This document shows positions 19,044 to 28,037 of a DNA stretch of 64,000 nt, one piece after another (position 1 is the stretch's first letter; every line of letters starts with the position of its first letter). The notes under the pieces are model-generated. The model was not told the origin of the DNA. It made no database searches and was given only the letters and a program-made list of their open reading frames with translations. The position numbers were made by a program, and so were the translations under genes. This DNA is from Streptomyces cinereus (GTDB taxonomy: Bacteria; Pseudomonadota; Gammaproteobacteria; Pseudomonadales; Moraxellaceae), in contig BMPS01000001.1 in the NCBI GenBank assembly GCA_014647715.1, positions 124,324-188,323 on the forward strand, given 5' to 3'.

Positions 19044-19074
19044 AATATTACATTATATTTTATGATGTAATATT
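19044..19074. promoter_or_regulatory. Palindromic candidate operator upstream of the sulfate import genes
   Basis: Perfect 10-bp arms AATATTACAT (19044-19053) and ATGTAATATT (19065-19074) separated by 11 bases, in the gap between xseA and the divergent sulfate-binding protein gene, about 120 bases before its start. The form fits a LysR-type regulator (CysB or Cbl would be the natural candidates), but the half-site is not one I can match to a known consensus. Confidence 0.5.
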
Positions 19075-19194
19075 CAGAAGTGGAATATGGATAAAGAATA
19101 ATATTGTTTTTTTTGTCGACGCTTTTTTTGTAAAATAGTATGAATGAATTTAACATTATATATTGATTTTTATACATTGAGATGAGGGGTGACC

Positions 19195-20343
19195 ATGATG
19201 ACTGTTAATTTTCAAAAAAAAACTAAGGTTCAACACAAAACCGTAGCCGTGCTATCAAGTATGGCGTTATTAGGCGTGAGCCTAGCGGGCTGTTCACGTG
19301 CGCCCACCCAGCAAGACCAACAAGCCGCTTCAGGTCAAGCCGCTACGCAATCAAATAAAGGTGCGAGCGATAAAGGCGCTATTAAACTGCTCAATGTCTC
19401 CTATGACGTCGCGCGTGACTTTTATAAAAGCTACAATCCACTGTTTATCAAAGACTACGAAACCAAAAATAGCGGCAAAACCATTGATATCCAGCAATCG
19501 CATGGCGGCTCTAGCAAACAAGCGCTCGCAGTTGCCAACGGTCTGCAAGCGGACGTGGTCAGTATGAACCAAGGCTCAGATGTAGAGCTGTTGGTGAAAA
19601 AAGGCTTAGTGGCACAAGATTGGCAAAGCCAATTCCCAAACAAAGCAGTCCCTTATACCAGTGCCATCGTGTTTTTGGTGCGTAAAGACAACCCAAAACA
19701 AATCAAAGACTGGTCTGATTTGGCAAAACCAGGTGTACAAATCGTACTTGCCAACCCGAAAACCACGGGTAATGGGCGTTATGCCTTCTTAGGCGCGTAT
19801 GGCTACGGCTTACATAGTTTTAATAAAGATGAAAGCAAAACCAAAAACTTTGTCAAAGAGTTGCTCAAAAACGTGCCGGTGTATGAAAATGGTGGGCGTG
19901 CGGCGACTACGACGTTCTTACAACGTCAAATTGGCGATGTGTTAGTCACCTTTGAGAATGAAGCCAATCTCGCGGTCAAACAGTTTGGTAAAGGCGATGT
20001 GCAAATCGTCTATCCAAGCTATACCATATCAGCAGAAAACCCCGTGGCGATTGTCAAATCAGTGACCGATAAAAAAGGCACGAACGACGCAGCGAAAGCC
20101 TATCTTGATTATTTATGGAGTGAGCCTGCCCAGCAATTGGCGGCAGATTTATATCTTCGCCCAAGTGATGCAGCGGTACTGGCTAAAAATCAAGATAAAT
20201 TACCCGCGCTTACCACCTTTAGCCCTAATGCCGAATTTGGTAGCTGGACGGATATCATGACCAAATACTTCAAAGATGGGGGCGTCTTTGATCAACTAGC
20301 CAGCCCAACGAGCACCATAGCATCGGCACCTGCAGCAAAATAG
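19195..20343 (+). CDS. sbp: Sulfate-binding lipoprotein of the sulfate ABC transporter
   Basis: The periplasmic receptor for sulfate (or thiosulfate) of the CysTWA importer. The 382-residue protein has a signal segment ending in the lipobox LAGC, a Gln/Ala/Ser linker, then the binding fold beginning at IKLLNVSYDVARDFYKSYN, with the HGGSSKQA ligand segment and the later NPKTTGNGRYAFLGAYG block that are typical of Sbp/CysP. Most family members are soluble with a cleaved signal; lipid anchoring here is read from the sequence. The frame starts at a GTG two codons upstream; the ATG at 19195 has GAGGGG at proper spacing. It has its own terminator at 20363-20389. Confidence 0.92.
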   Translation: MMTVNFQKKTKVQHKTVAVLSSMALLGVSLAGCSRAPTQQDQQAASGQAATQSNKGASDKGAIKLLNVSYDVARDFYKSYNPLFIKDYETKNSGKTIDIQQSHGGSSKQALAVANGLQADVVSMNQGSDVELLVKKGLVAQDWQSQFPNKAVPYTSAIVFLVRKDNPKQIKDWSDLAKPGVQIVLANPKTTGNGRYAFLGAYGYGLHSFNKDESKTKNFVKELLKNVPVYENGGRAATTTFLQRQIGDVLVTFENEANLAVKQFGKGDVQIVYPSYTISAENPVAIVKSVTDKKGTNDAAKAYLDYLWSEPAQQLAADLYLRPSDAAVLAKNQDKLPALTTFSPNAEFGSWTDIMTKYFKDGGVFDQLASPTSTIASAPAAK

Positions 20344-20362
20344 TTCGCTGTGTTAAGCTCAC

Positions 20363-20389
20363 AAAACCAGAGTTCGGCTCTGGTTTTTT
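20363..20389 (+). terminator. Rho-independent terminator after the sulfate-binding protein gene
   Basis: A 10-bp stem (AAAACCAGAG / CTCTGGTTTT) with a 5-nt loop and a following T tract. It separates the receptor gene from cysTWA, so the receptor can be made in excess and cysTWA may have its own promoter in 20390-20576. Confidence 0.85.
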
Positions 20390-20576
20390 ATTCTAGCTAA
20401 GAATATTTAAAGCGCATAAATATAGTTTGGAAAATCAAAGTGAGATGGTACTATAGCCGTGCTTAAGATTTTGGGTACAGAGCTTTTTGTATCTTTATTT
20501 TTGAATTTTTATTTTTGTATGTTTATTATTCTAAATTCTCACGTTGCCTACCGATTATTAGTAAAGGAAGCCCTGC

Positions 20577-21488
20577 ATGGCAAGCATCAATGCTAACCAT
20601 CAAGCCGATTTAACATCAAACAATCAGCCTAAAACACCCAATTCACCCTTAAAACGCAATAAAAAGCGCCATATCATGCCGTTTTTTAATTTGAGTTTGG
20701 GTATTAGTGTGTTGGCATTGTCGATTATCGTGCTGTTGCCATTTGTGGCAATGGTAATGACGACCGCCGATATTGGCGTGGCAGGCTTTATCAAAACCAT
20801 TGCCGAGCCGCGCGTCAAGGCAGCGATTGAGCTGTCGCTAAAAATGTCATTGCTAGCGACATTGACCAATTTGGTGTTTGGTACGCTGATTGCATGGGTG
20901 TTGGTGCGCTATGAGTTTTGGGGAAAGTCGATTTTAAATGCGCTGGTGGATTTGCCGTTTGCTTTGCCAACGGCGGTGATGGGTATTTCGCTAGCAACTT
21001 TATATGCACCCAATGGTTTAATCGGGCAGTTTTTTGCGCCATTCGGCATTAAAATTGCTTTTACCCCTATTGGTATTTGGTTGGCACTGATTGTGGTGAG
21101 TTTACCGTTTATTGTGCGTGCGGTGCAACCTGTGCTTGCGGAGCTGTCGCCAGAATATGAAGAGGCGGCATCGGTGCTGGGCGCTGGGAGACTGACAACT
21201 TTTAGACGGGTCATCTTGCCGGAGTTGTATCCTGCCTTGCTGATGGGCTCGGGCATGATGTTTGCGCGGGCGACGGGGGAGTATGGCTCGGTGATTTTTA
21301 TTGCGGGTAATTTGCCGATGAAATCTGAGATTTTACCGTTAATCATTATTGGTAAGCTTGAAAGCTTTGATGTGCAAGGGGCTGCTGCGGTTGCTTTGTT
21401 TATGTTGATGATTTCGTTTGTGATTTTATTCGCCATTAATGCCTTGCAGTGGCTATTTACCAAACGTATGGGCGGGGCAAGTGTATGA
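20577..21488 (+). CDS. cysT: Sulfate ABC transporter permease CysT (CysU)
   Basis: One of the two membrane subunits that form the sulfate channel. The 303-residue protein has about six hydrophobic segments and the EAA loop of ABC importers (YEEAASVLGAGRLTTFRRVILPEL). The segment DLPFALPTAVMGISLATLY is typical of CysT. A ribosome-binding site (AAAGGAAG) precedes the ATG. The first ~35 residues are a polar extension. Its stop overlaps the start of cysW (ATGA), showing translational coupling. Confidence 0.93.
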   Translation: MASINANHQADLTSNNQPKTPNSPLKRNKKRHIMPFFNLSLGISVLALSIIVLLPFVAMVMTTADIGVAGFIKTIAEPRVKAAIELSLKMSLLATLTNLVFGTLIAWVLVRYEFWGKSILNALVDLPFALPTAVMGISLATLYAPNGLIGQFFAPFGIKIAFTPIGIWLALIVVSLPFIVRAVQPVLAELSPEYEEAASVLGAGRLTTFRRVILPELYPALLMGSGMMFARATGEYGSVIFIAGNLPMKSEILPLIIIGKLESFDVQGAAAVALFMLMISFVILFAINALQWLFTKRMGGASV

Positions 21489-22339
21489 TAGACAGCAGCC
21501 AATATCCTTACCAAACCCAAGCCGCAACCCGTGAGCCGACATGGCTACGTTATACCTTAATTGGCATTGCGGTGGCGTTTATGACGCTGATGCTAGTGAT
21601 TCCGCTGATATCGGTGTTTTATGAAGCATTAAAATCTGGCTGGCAGTTGTATGTGTCTGCCTTGACCGATCACGAGGCATTATCGGCTATCAAACTTACC
21701 TTGATTACGGCGCTGATTGTGGTACCGATTAATACCGTGATTGGGATTGCATTAGCCTGGCTATTAACCCGATTTGATTTTAAAGGTAAACAATTCCTCA
21801 CCACGCTGCTAGATTTGCCATTTTCGGTGTCGCCGGTGGTCGCAGGTTTGATGTTCGTGGCACTACTGGGCGCCAATACTTGGCTTGGCGGCTGGCTAGA
21901 ATACTTTGGTTTTCAAGTGATTTTTGCCATTCCTGGTATCGTGCTTGCCACCATGTTTGTGACTTTTCCATTTGTGGCACGTGAAGTGATTCCGCTGATG
22001 CAGTCGCAGGGTAGCAGTGAAGAGCAAGCGGCATTAACACTCGGCGCGTCAGGCTGGCAAATGTTTTGGCGGGTGACGCTGCCTAATATCAAATGGGCAT
22101 TGCTATACGGTATTATTTTGACCAATGCCCGTGCGATGGGTGAGTTTGGCGCGGTGAGTGTGGTCTCAGGTCATATCCGCGGTGAAACCAATACCATGCC
22201 GCTATTGGTTGAGATTGCTTACAATGAATACAACATGACGGCAGCGTTTGCATTGTCGAGTTTGTTGGCGTTGTTGGCACTCGTTACTTTAATCGTGCAG
22301 CAGGCGTTGACTAAACGTCAGTCTGGCAATGATGAATAA
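21485..22339 (+). CDS. cysW: Sulfate ABC transporter permease CysW
   Basis: The second channel subunit. The 284-residue protein has about six membrane segments, the DLPFSVSPVVAGLMFV block that distinguishes CysW from CysT, and the EAA loop EEQAALTLGASGWQMFWRVTLPNI. The ATG at 21485 overlaps the cysT stop by four bases; an upstream in-frame start inside cysT is less likely. cysA follows after 40 bases. Confidence 0.93.
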   Translation: MIDSSQYPYQTQAATREPTWLRYTLIGIAVAFMTLMLVIPLISVFYEALKSGWQLYVSALTDHEALSAIKLTLITALIVVPINTVIGIALAWLLTRFDFKGKQFLTTLLDLPFSVSPVVAGLMFVALLGANTWLGGWLEYFGFQVIFAIPGIVLATMFVTFPFVAREVIPLMQSQGSSEEQAALTLGASGWQMFWRVTLPNIKWALLYGIILTNARAMGEFGAVSVVSGHIRGETNTMPLLVEIAYNEYNMTAAFALSSLLALLALVTLIVQQALTKRQSGNDE

Positions 22340-22379
22340 CATTGATGCAATTTAAAAAGTAAAAAGTTAAGAGAATACC

Positions 22380-23120
22380 ATGAGTATTGAAATCCGTGAT
22401 ATCACCAAACAGTTTGGTCGCTTTACTGCACTACAACCAATCAATTTAACCGTACCGACGGGCAAATTAACCTCGCTGTTGGGACCTTCAGGCTGTGGTA
22501 AGACTACCTTACTGCGCATCATCGCAGGGCTTGAGCTTGCCGATACAGGGCGTATTTTGTTTGATGGTGAAGATGTGACCGATGTGCCTGTCCAGCAGCG
22601 TAATATCGGCTTTATGTTTCAGCATTACGCGTTATTTCGCCATATGACCGTGTTTGATAACGTGGCGTTTGGCTTGACCGTCATGCCAAAAAACAAACGC
22701 TTAAGCAACGCGGAAATCAGCAAAAAGGTCAATTATCTGCTGGAGCTCGTGCAACTATCCCAAACCGCAAAAAAATACCCGCATCAACTCTCAGGTGGTC
22801 AGCGTCAGCGTATTGCATTGGCGCGTGCGTTGGCGGTAGAGCCAAAGCTGTTGTTACTCGATGAGCCATTTGGCGCACTCGATGCCAAGGTCCGTAAAGA
22901 ATTACGCGCTTGGCTGCGCTCGATTCATCATGAGCTCGGTGTCACCAGTATTTTAGTGACTCATGACCAAGAAGAAGCGGCAGAATTATCCGATGAAATT
23001 GTGGTGATGAACCAAGGTCAAATCGTGCAAATTGGGGATTATGAGACGCTGGTCAATCACCCCTCGAATCATTTTGTCGCCAATTTTCTGCAAGATTCGC
23101 ACGTCGAATATGTGATTTAG
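22380..23120 (+). CDS. cysA: Sulfate ABC transporter ATPase CysA, short form without C-terminal domain
   Basis: The ATPase of the sulfate importer. It has Walker A (GPSGCGKTT, about residue 34), the signature [15 protein letters not shown] (about 137), Walker B ([12 protein letters not shown]) and the switch region [12 protein letters not shown]. At 246 residues it ends just after the [10 protein letters not shown] segment. E. coli CysA (365 residues) goes on into a TOBE-like regulatory domain, which is missing here, and no leftover coding sequence follows the stop, so this is a clean short form rather than a frameshift. Short forms may be normal in this genus. Last gene of cysTWA. Confidence 0.9.
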   Translation: MSIEIRDITKQFGRFTALQPINLTVPTGKLTSLLGPSGCGKTTLLRIIAGLELADTGRILFDGEDVTDVPVQQRNIGFMFQHYALFRHMTVFDNVAFGLTVMPKNKRLSNAEISKKVNYLLELVQLSQTAKKYPHQLSGGQRQRIALARALAVEPKLLLLDEPFGALDAKVRKELRAWLRSIHHELGVTSILVTHDQEEAAELSDEIVVMNQGQIVQIGDYETLVNHPSNHFVANFLQDSHVEYVI

Positions 23121-23160
23121 CCTAGTTAAATTTAGCTCAGTTAAATTTAGCTTAGTTGAG
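23116..23160 (+). repeat. Three 15-bp tandem repeats at the cysA stop codon
   Basis: Three imperfect direct copies of TTTAGCTCAGTTAAA, the first one containing the cysA stop codon. Too small for a mobile element; looks like local slippage. Confidence 0.8.
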
Positions 23161-23165
23161 CAATA

Positions 23166-23192
23166 AAAAAAGAAGCCGAGTGCTTCTTTTTT
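23166..23192 (+). terminator. Rho-independent terminator of cysTWA
   Basis: An 11-bp stem (AAAAAAGAAGC / GCTTCTTTTTT) with loop CGAGT and two further T. Confidence 0.9.
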
Positions 23193-23222
23193 TTGCTAAT
23201 TTTTTTGCTAAAGGTTGAATAA

Positions 23223-23250
23223 AAAAAGGGTATTGTCACATACCCTTTTT
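23223..23250. terminator. Rho-independent terminator of sat
   Basis: An 11-bp stem (AAAAAGGGTAT / ATACCCTTTTT) with a 6-nt loop. On the minus strand seven T follow, so it mainly ends sat. Confidence 0.88.
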
Positions 23251-23281
23251 ATCGATTGATAAGCGTTAAACCGCGCAATAG

Positions 23282-24538
23282 TTATTTTGCAGAGTGACCG
23301 GTTAGCTCCACTTTATGTTTTTGATGATCTTCTAAGCCTTCATAGTAGTTACGAAGTACCGCTAACACTTCTGGACGGCTGAAGTTATCAGGCACGTCTT
23401 CCCCTTCCGATAGGGCTTTACGTAATTTGGTACCTGAGACTTTGACGTGATGGCTGGCATCGTGTGGGCAAGTTTTGGTCGATGCCATCGAGTCACAAGC
23501 ATCACACCAGAATGTCCAGTCAATTTTTAACGGTTGGGTGATTAAATCATTCGGTTTGAGCGTATCAAAAATATGCTGCGCATCAAATGCGCCATAGTAA
23601 TCACCCACGCCTGCATGGTCACGACCGACAATCAAATGGCTACAGCCGTAGTTTTGACGGAATAAGGCATGTAATAACGCTTCACGCGGACCTGCATAGC
23701 GCATATCCAGTGGATAGCCTGCTTGGATGACGGTGTCTTTACGGAAGTAATGGTCGATTAATGTAGCAATGGCTTCTTGGCGTACGTCTGCAGGAATATC
23801 CCCAGGTTTTAATGCGCCAAGCAATGAATGAATAAGTACGCCATCACAGATTTCAATGGCGATTTTGGCAAGGTACTCATGTGAGCGGTGCATCGGGTTA
23901 CGGGTTTGGAAGGCAGCGACGGTTTTCCAGCCATTTTGAGTAAAGATGTCACGGGTTTGTGCCGGGGTGAGGTAGATATCACCATATTTGCTCGGGAATT
24001 CGCCTTCGCTCAACACCACCACATCGCCCGCTAGGTTGACATCACCTTGCGCCATCACCATGGCAACGCCGGGATGCTCAAGTTCTGTGGTGCCAAAGAC
24101 GGTTTGGCATTCGTGCGCTTTATCAATGCGGTATTTTTCGCTTAAGGTCAAAATCCCCATGATTTCGCCTTGGTATTCTAGCGCAATGTCATCGCCTGGG
24201 TTTAGCGTATCGGCGGTGTCAGTATCGGTCGATAGGGTAATAGGAATGGGCCAAAACACGCCCGCATTGTCGCCAGTGGTTAAATGCATATTGTCACATA
24301 CGTTTTGCCAGTCTGCTTGGTTCATAAAACCATCTAGCGGGGTAAAGCCGCCAATACCGAGCATAATCAAATCACCGGCTTCACGGGAGCTGATTTGGAT
24401 TTTTGGCAGATTTTTGGCTTTTTGCTGGGCAGCGGTTAGCGCATCGCCTTGGAGTAATTTTTCTTTTAATGTGTCACTACCGTGTGGTGGGACCAGTTGG
24501 CTTAGAGAATGGAGAGTTGAAGTGGCGCTTTGGCTCAT
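23282..24538 (-). CDS. sat: Sulfate adenylyltransferase (single-chain ATP sulfurylase)
   Basis: Makes adenosine 5'-phosphosulfate (APS) from sulfate and ATP. The 418-residue protein is the single-chain Sat type rather than the CysD/CysN pair of E. coli. It has the N-terminal PUA-like part ([17 protein letters not shown]), the [13 protein letters not shown] motif with the catalytic HxxH-like element, [17 protein letters not shown], and a C-terminal zinc-type cysteine pair region ([16 protein letters not shown]). No APS kinase domain is fused. AGGAAATCCG precedes the ATG. Divergent from the sulfite reductase gene, with which it shares a 267-bp control region. Confidence 0.93.
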   Translation of the reverse strand: MSQSATSTLHSLSQLVPPHGSDTLKEKLLQGDALTAAQQKAKNLPKIQISSREAGDLIMLGIGGFTPLDGFMNQADWQNVCDNMHLTTGDNAGVFWPIPITLSTDTDTADTLNPGDDIALEYQGEIMGILTLSEKYRIDKAHECQTVFGTTELEHPGVAMVMAQGDVNLAGDVVVLSEGEFPSKYGDIYLTPAQTRDIFTQNGWKTVAAFQTRNPMHRSHEYLAKIAIEICDGVLIHSLLGALKPGDIPADVRQEAIATLIDHYFRKDTVIQAGYPLDMRYAGPREALLHALFRQNYGCSHLIVGRDHAGVGDYYGAFDAQHIFDTLKPNDLITQPLKIDWTFWCDACDSMASTKTCPHDASHHVKVSGTKLRKALSEGEDVPDNFSRPEVLAVLRNYYEGLEDHQKHKVELTGHSAK

Positions 24539-24620
24539 CGGATTTCCTATATTAGCGTGTCAAAATTAACGTGTCAAAAAAACAGACGGTTCAAGAAAAT
24601 TAAGGTAGCGTATAATAGAA

Positions 24621-24637
24621 TATTGCAGTTCGCAATA
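24621..24637. promoter_or_regulatory. Small palindrome between sat and the sulfite reductase gene
   Basis: Arms TATTGC and GCAATA separated by 5 bases, in the middle of the divergent control region. A LysR-type activator site is a reasonable reading, not a proven one. Confidence 0.35.
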
Positions 24638-24805
24638 ATAAATGCAGTAACTCGATATATTTATGTAAAAATGGAATTTACTAAAAACCCCTTGGGCATT
24701 TATGATAGGCAGGTTAAAATTTCACCCAGTTGAAATAGCTGCAAAAGCTAAAAGTTTTAAATTCACTTTGTAATTAGAATTTGTCTTAGTGACATAGGAA
24801 TCCGC

Positions 24806-26515
24806 ATGTATAAATACAACGCAATTGACCAACAATTGGTAAATGATCGGGTCGAGCAGTTTCGCGACCAAACCCGACGTTTTTTGGCTGGCGAGCTCAG
24901 TGAAGAAGCGTACTTGCCACTACGCCTGATGAACGGTCTATATATTCAGCGTCATGCGCCGATGCTTCGCGTGGCGATTCCTTATGGTCTGCTTGCGACG
25001 TATCAACTGCGTAAACTTGCCGACATCAGCGAAAAATACGACCGTGGCTATGGTCATATCACCACCCGTACCAATATGCAATTTAACTGGCCAAAATTAG
25101 AAGAAGTACCCGATATTTTGGCAGAATTGGCATCGGTACAAATGCATGCGATTCAAACTTCAGGTAACTGTATTCGCAATACCACTACCGACCAGTTTGC
25201 CGGTGTGACGGCTGATGAAATTGCCGATCCGCGCCCGTATTGTGAAATCATTCGCCAATGGTCAACGTTTCACCCAGAATTTACCTATTTACCGCGTAAA
25301 TTTAAAATTGCGGTTATCGGTACCCGGTCGGACCGTGCGGCGACTCAGCTGCATGACATTGGCTTGCATGTGGTCAAAAATGACGCAGGTGACATTGGCT
25401 TTGAAGTGATTGTGGGCGGTGGTCTAGGGCGCACCCCTGTGATTGGTAAAGTGATTCGTCCGTTTTTACCTGAACGCCATTTACTCTCTTATTTAGATGC
25501 CATCTTACGTATCTACAACCAATATGGTCGCCGTGACAACAAATACAAAGCCCGCATCAAGATTTTGGTTGAAAGTATGGGCGCCGAAGAGTTTTCACGG
25601 ATAGTAGAAGAAGATTGGCAAAAACACAATAAAGACGGTGCATTAACACTGACAGCTGAACAAATTGAACACGCCAAAACCTTCTTTCCACAGCCGGCGT
25701 ATCAAACATTCAGCCAACAACAATTACAAGCTAGCCAAGACAAACTGGCTACCCAGTTTGAAGATAGCGAGTTTGTGCGTTGGTTTAATCAAAATACCCG
25801 CGAGCATAAAGTCAAAGGCTATCATGTGGTGATTATCTCACTGAAACATTTTATGCAAGACACGGGCGATATCACCGCTACCCAAATGCGTGTGGTGGCT
25901 GATTTGGCGGATAAATACAGCTTTGGTGAAGTGCGCGGCACCCATCATCAAAACTTGGTACTCACGGACGTCAAACTTGAAGAAGTATATGACGTCTATC
26001 AGGTGCTCAAACAATATGACCTTGCCCGTCCAAATATTGGCTTATTGACGGATATTATCTCATGTCCAGGCTTTGACTATTGCTCATTGGCCAATGCCAG
26101 TACCTTAAATATCGTTAACCAAGTCAACCAATATTTCCAAGACGCAGACTTTGTCCATGATATTGGTGAGATTCGTCTAAATATGTCAGGCTGTATGAAT
26201 GCCTGTGCGCATCACCATGTCGCCGATATCGGTATTTTGGGCGTGGATAAAAAAGGCGAGCATTGGTACCAAATCTCCCTCGGTGGTAGATCGGGTCAAA
26301 ACGCTAAATTAGGCGATATTTTGGGTAAATCGGTGCCTGTCGATGCGGTTGCGGCGACGGTGGATGATATCCTGCAAGTCTATCTTAAATACCGTCAAGC
26401 GGCGGATACCGACTTTGGTAGTGAAACGTTTGCTGAAGTTGTTGATCGTATCGGTATTGAGCCATTTAAAGAGTATGTATATCGTGACAAATCAGAACAG
26501 CCGGTGGAGGGATAA
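24806..26515 (+). CDS. cysI: Sulfite reductase hemoprotein subunit (CysI/NirA type)
   Basis: Reduces sulfite to sulfide with six electrons. The 569-residue protein has the duplicated nitrite/sulfite reductase fold. The N-terminal half has TRTNMQFNW and SGNCIRNTTTDQFAGV; the C-terminal half carries the siroheme/4Fe-4S ligands in SCPGFDYCSLANAS and SGCMNACAHHHVADIG. A second GTHHQNLVLTDV strand pairs with the first half, as in this family. No CysJ flavoprotein is found in the window, so electrons probably come from another donor. A ribosome-binding site (AGGAATCCGC) precedes the ATG. DUF934 follows directly. Confidence 0.9.
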   Translation: MYKYNAIDQQLVNDRVEQFRDQTRRFLAGELSEEAYLPLRLMNGLYIQRHAPMLRVAIPYGLLATYQLRKLADISEKYDRGYGHITTRTNMQFNWPKLEEVPDILAELASVQMHAIQTSGNCIRNTTTDQFAGVTADEIADPRPYCEIIRQWSTFHPEFTYLPRKFKIAVIGTRSDRAATQLHDIGLHVVKNDAGDIGFEVIVGGGLGRTPVIGKVIRPFLPERHLLSYLDAILRIYNQYGRRDNKYKARIKILVESMGAEEFSRIVEEDWQKHNKDGALTLTAEQIEHAKTFFPQPAYQTFSQQQLQASQDKLATQFEDSEFVRWFNQNTREHKVKGYHVVIISLKHFMQDTGDITATQMRVVADLADKYSFGEVRGTHHQNLVLTDVKLEEVYDVYQVLKQYDLARPNIGLLTDIISCPGFDYCSLANASTLNIVNQVNQYFQDADFVHDIGEIRLNMSGCMNACAHHHVADIGILGVDKKGEHWYQISLGGRSGQNAKLGDILGKSVPVDAVAATVDDILQVYLKYRQAADTDFGSETFAEVVDRIGIEPFKEYVYRDKSEQPVEG

Positions 26516-26518
26516 GCC

Positions 26519-27094
26519 ATGGCACTCATTAACCAAAGCCAAGTGATTGATAATGTAAAGTCAGTGAGCGTGAGTATTCATGAGCAAAAAATCGAGCATA
26601 TCAACCCATCCCAGTATGCCTCAGATATCACTGAAATTTTGGTGGACTATCGCCCTGTCGAATTTAGCGAGAAAAATCCGCCAAAACCGCAGCTAGAAGC
26701 GGATGATTTAGTAGCACTGTCTCATCGGCTGGGCGATAAAAAACTGGGTATTATTTTATCGGGCGCTAGTGATTATCAGTTTTTGCAACAGGACTTTGTC
26801 AAAGTGATGCCGCTACTGTCGGTGATTGTGATTGATTTTCATGGTTTTCGTGATGGACGCGGTTATAGTTTGGCGCAAAAAATCCAGCAACACCCCAGTT
26901 ATAACCCCGCTATTGTGTTGCGCGCTAGCGGTGATATCTTGCCAGATACGTTGCAGCTACTTACTGAAGTAGGATTTAGTGAGTTTGATATTGCTGACAG
27001 TGATTTTAACCCCAGTTGGTTTGATTATTTTGTCGATATCAAACACCGTTATACAGGCCGCAGTGTGACGCAATTACCGATTTTTGCCAATTAA
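26519..27094 (+). CDS. DUF934 protein, sulfite reductase companion
   Basis: The 191-residue protein matches the DUF934 family through the segment IDFHGFRDGRGYSLAQKI and the following ASGDILPDTLQLLTEVGFSEFDI. DUF934 genes usually lie next to CysI-type sulfite reductase genes in Pseudomonas, Acinetobacter and relatives, and they are thought to help that enzyme; the biochemical role is not settled. The ATG is four bases after the cysI stop and a perfect GGAGG lies inside the end of cysI, so the two are translated together. A terminator at 27117-27141 ends the pair. Confidence 0.88.
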   Translation: MALINQSQVIDNVKSVSVSIHEQKIEHINPSQYASDITEILVDYRPVEFSEKNPPKPQLEADDLVALSHRLGDKKLGIILSGASDYQFLQQDFVKVMPLLSVIVIDFHGFRDGRGYSLAQKIQQHPSYNPAIVLRASGDILPDTLQLLTEVGFSEFDIADSDFNPSWFDYFVDIKHRYTGRSVTQLPIFAN

Positions 27095-27116
27095 TTATTG
27101 AATCATGCTAAGATTG

Positions 27117-27141
27117 AGCGAATCTAAGGGTTCGCTTTTTT
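27117..27141 (+). terminator. Rho-independent terminator after DUF934
   Basis: A 6-bp stem (AGCGAA / TTCGCT) with an 8-nt loop and a T run. It separates cysI-DUF934 from cysH. Confidence 0.75.
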
Positions 27142-27313
27142 AATGTTAGCAGGTTGCTACGGTGTCGTTTCGAACTTGGGGTTTCTGCATTTCAAGTTAA
27201 TTTGTTAATTCTAAATTTTCATAATAATATCATTAAAAATCATTTTTTAAACATCGCATAATTGATTAGCATAGCGTATCCCAATTTTTCACCATAAAAC
27301 ATTAGGAAATCCA

Positions 27314-27949
27314 ATGAGCAATAAACTAAATATCGACCTAGACAAAGCTAACGCAGAATTAAATGGCAAAACCCCAGAGGAAATCATTGCTTGGGCACTG
27401 GCACAAGGTAGTAATCCTATCATCACTACCAACTTTCGCCCTTACGAAGTGGTACTACTAGAGATGGTTGCCAAACAACGTCCTGATATCAAAGTATTGT
27501 TCGTGGATTCTGGCTACAACACGGAAGCCACTTACCGCCACGCCCAAGATTTGATTAAACGCCTAAACTTAAATGTGATTACCTACTTGCCGCAACAAAC
27601 CGCAGCTTGGCGTGATGTCGAATTCAACGGCGTACCTAGCGTCAATAACCCAGCGCACGCAAAATTCACTGAGCAAGTCAAACTTGAGCCGTTTGGACGT
27701 GCGTTAAAAGAAATTGCCCCAGATGTGTGGATTAATGCGATTCGTAAAGACCAAACGGAATTTCGTCAATCGCTTGACGTGTTGTCAGAAAGCAAAGACG
27801 GTGTGTTAAAAGTAGCGCCATTGTTCTATTGGTCAGAAGATGACCTAGAAGCCTACTTAAAAGAGCATGATTTGCCAAATGAACATGACTACTTCGACCC
27901 AACCAAAGTTGAAGAGAACCGTGAATGTGGTCTACACACACAATTATAA
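27314..27949 (+). CDS. cysH: Phosphoadenylyl/adenylyl-sulfate reductase CysH
   Basis: Reduces activated sulfate to sulfite with thioredoxin. The 211-residue protein has the adenylyl-sulfate reductase fold, seen in TNFRPYEVVLLEM, FVDSGYNTEATYRHA and APLFYWSEDDLEAYL, and ends in ECGLHTQL, which carries the catalytic cysteine. That is the only cysteine in the protein. The CC...CxxC set that binds the 4Fe-4S cluster of APS reductases is absent, so this is the cluster-free type, which in E. coli uses PAPS. The gene is preceded by a 200-bp gap and AGGAAATCC before the ATG, so it has its own promoter. Confidence 0.92.
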   Translation: MSNKLNIDLDKANAELNGKTPEEIIAWALAQGSNPIITTNFRPYEVVLLEMVAKQRPDIKVLFVDSGYNTEATYRHAQDLIKRLNLNVITYLPQQTAAWRDVEFNGVPSVNNPAHAKFTEQVKLEPFGRALKEIAPDVWINAIRKDQTEFRQSLDVLSESKDGVLKVAPLFYWSEDDLEAYLKEHDLPNEHDYFDPTKVEENRECGLHTQL

Positions 27950-27978
27950 TTTTTGATCGGCAGTATGTATGAAAATGT

Positions 27979-28002
27979 TAAGCTGAACTTCGGTTCGGCT
28001 TA
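27979..28002 (+). promoter_or_regulatory. UUCG-capped hairpin between cysH and cysG
   Basis: A 10-bp stem (TAAGCTGAAC / GTTCGGCTTA, one G-U pair) closed by the very stable TTCG loop. The following bases contain only scattered T, so it is either a weak terminator of cysH or an RNA stabiliser. Confidence 0.6.
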
Positions 28003-28037
28003 ATTGTTCTTGTCGCTATCTAATGTTGAGAATGTCT

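Noticed and set aside
19350-19420. Possible CRISPR or mobile-element traces near the AT-rich gaps around 19 kb and 53 kb
   Set aside because: No regular direct repeats with spacers, no transposase or integrase reading frame, and no flanking duplications were found anywhere in the window.
20909-21520. Long minus-strand frame (203 codons) opposite cysT
   Set aside because: It is the mirror of a well-conserved permease gene, with shadow-like composition and no start signal.
23101-23160. The repeats after cysA as remnants of a lost CysA C-terminal domain
   Set aside because: The repeated bases contain stop codons in frame and no resemblance to a coding tail.
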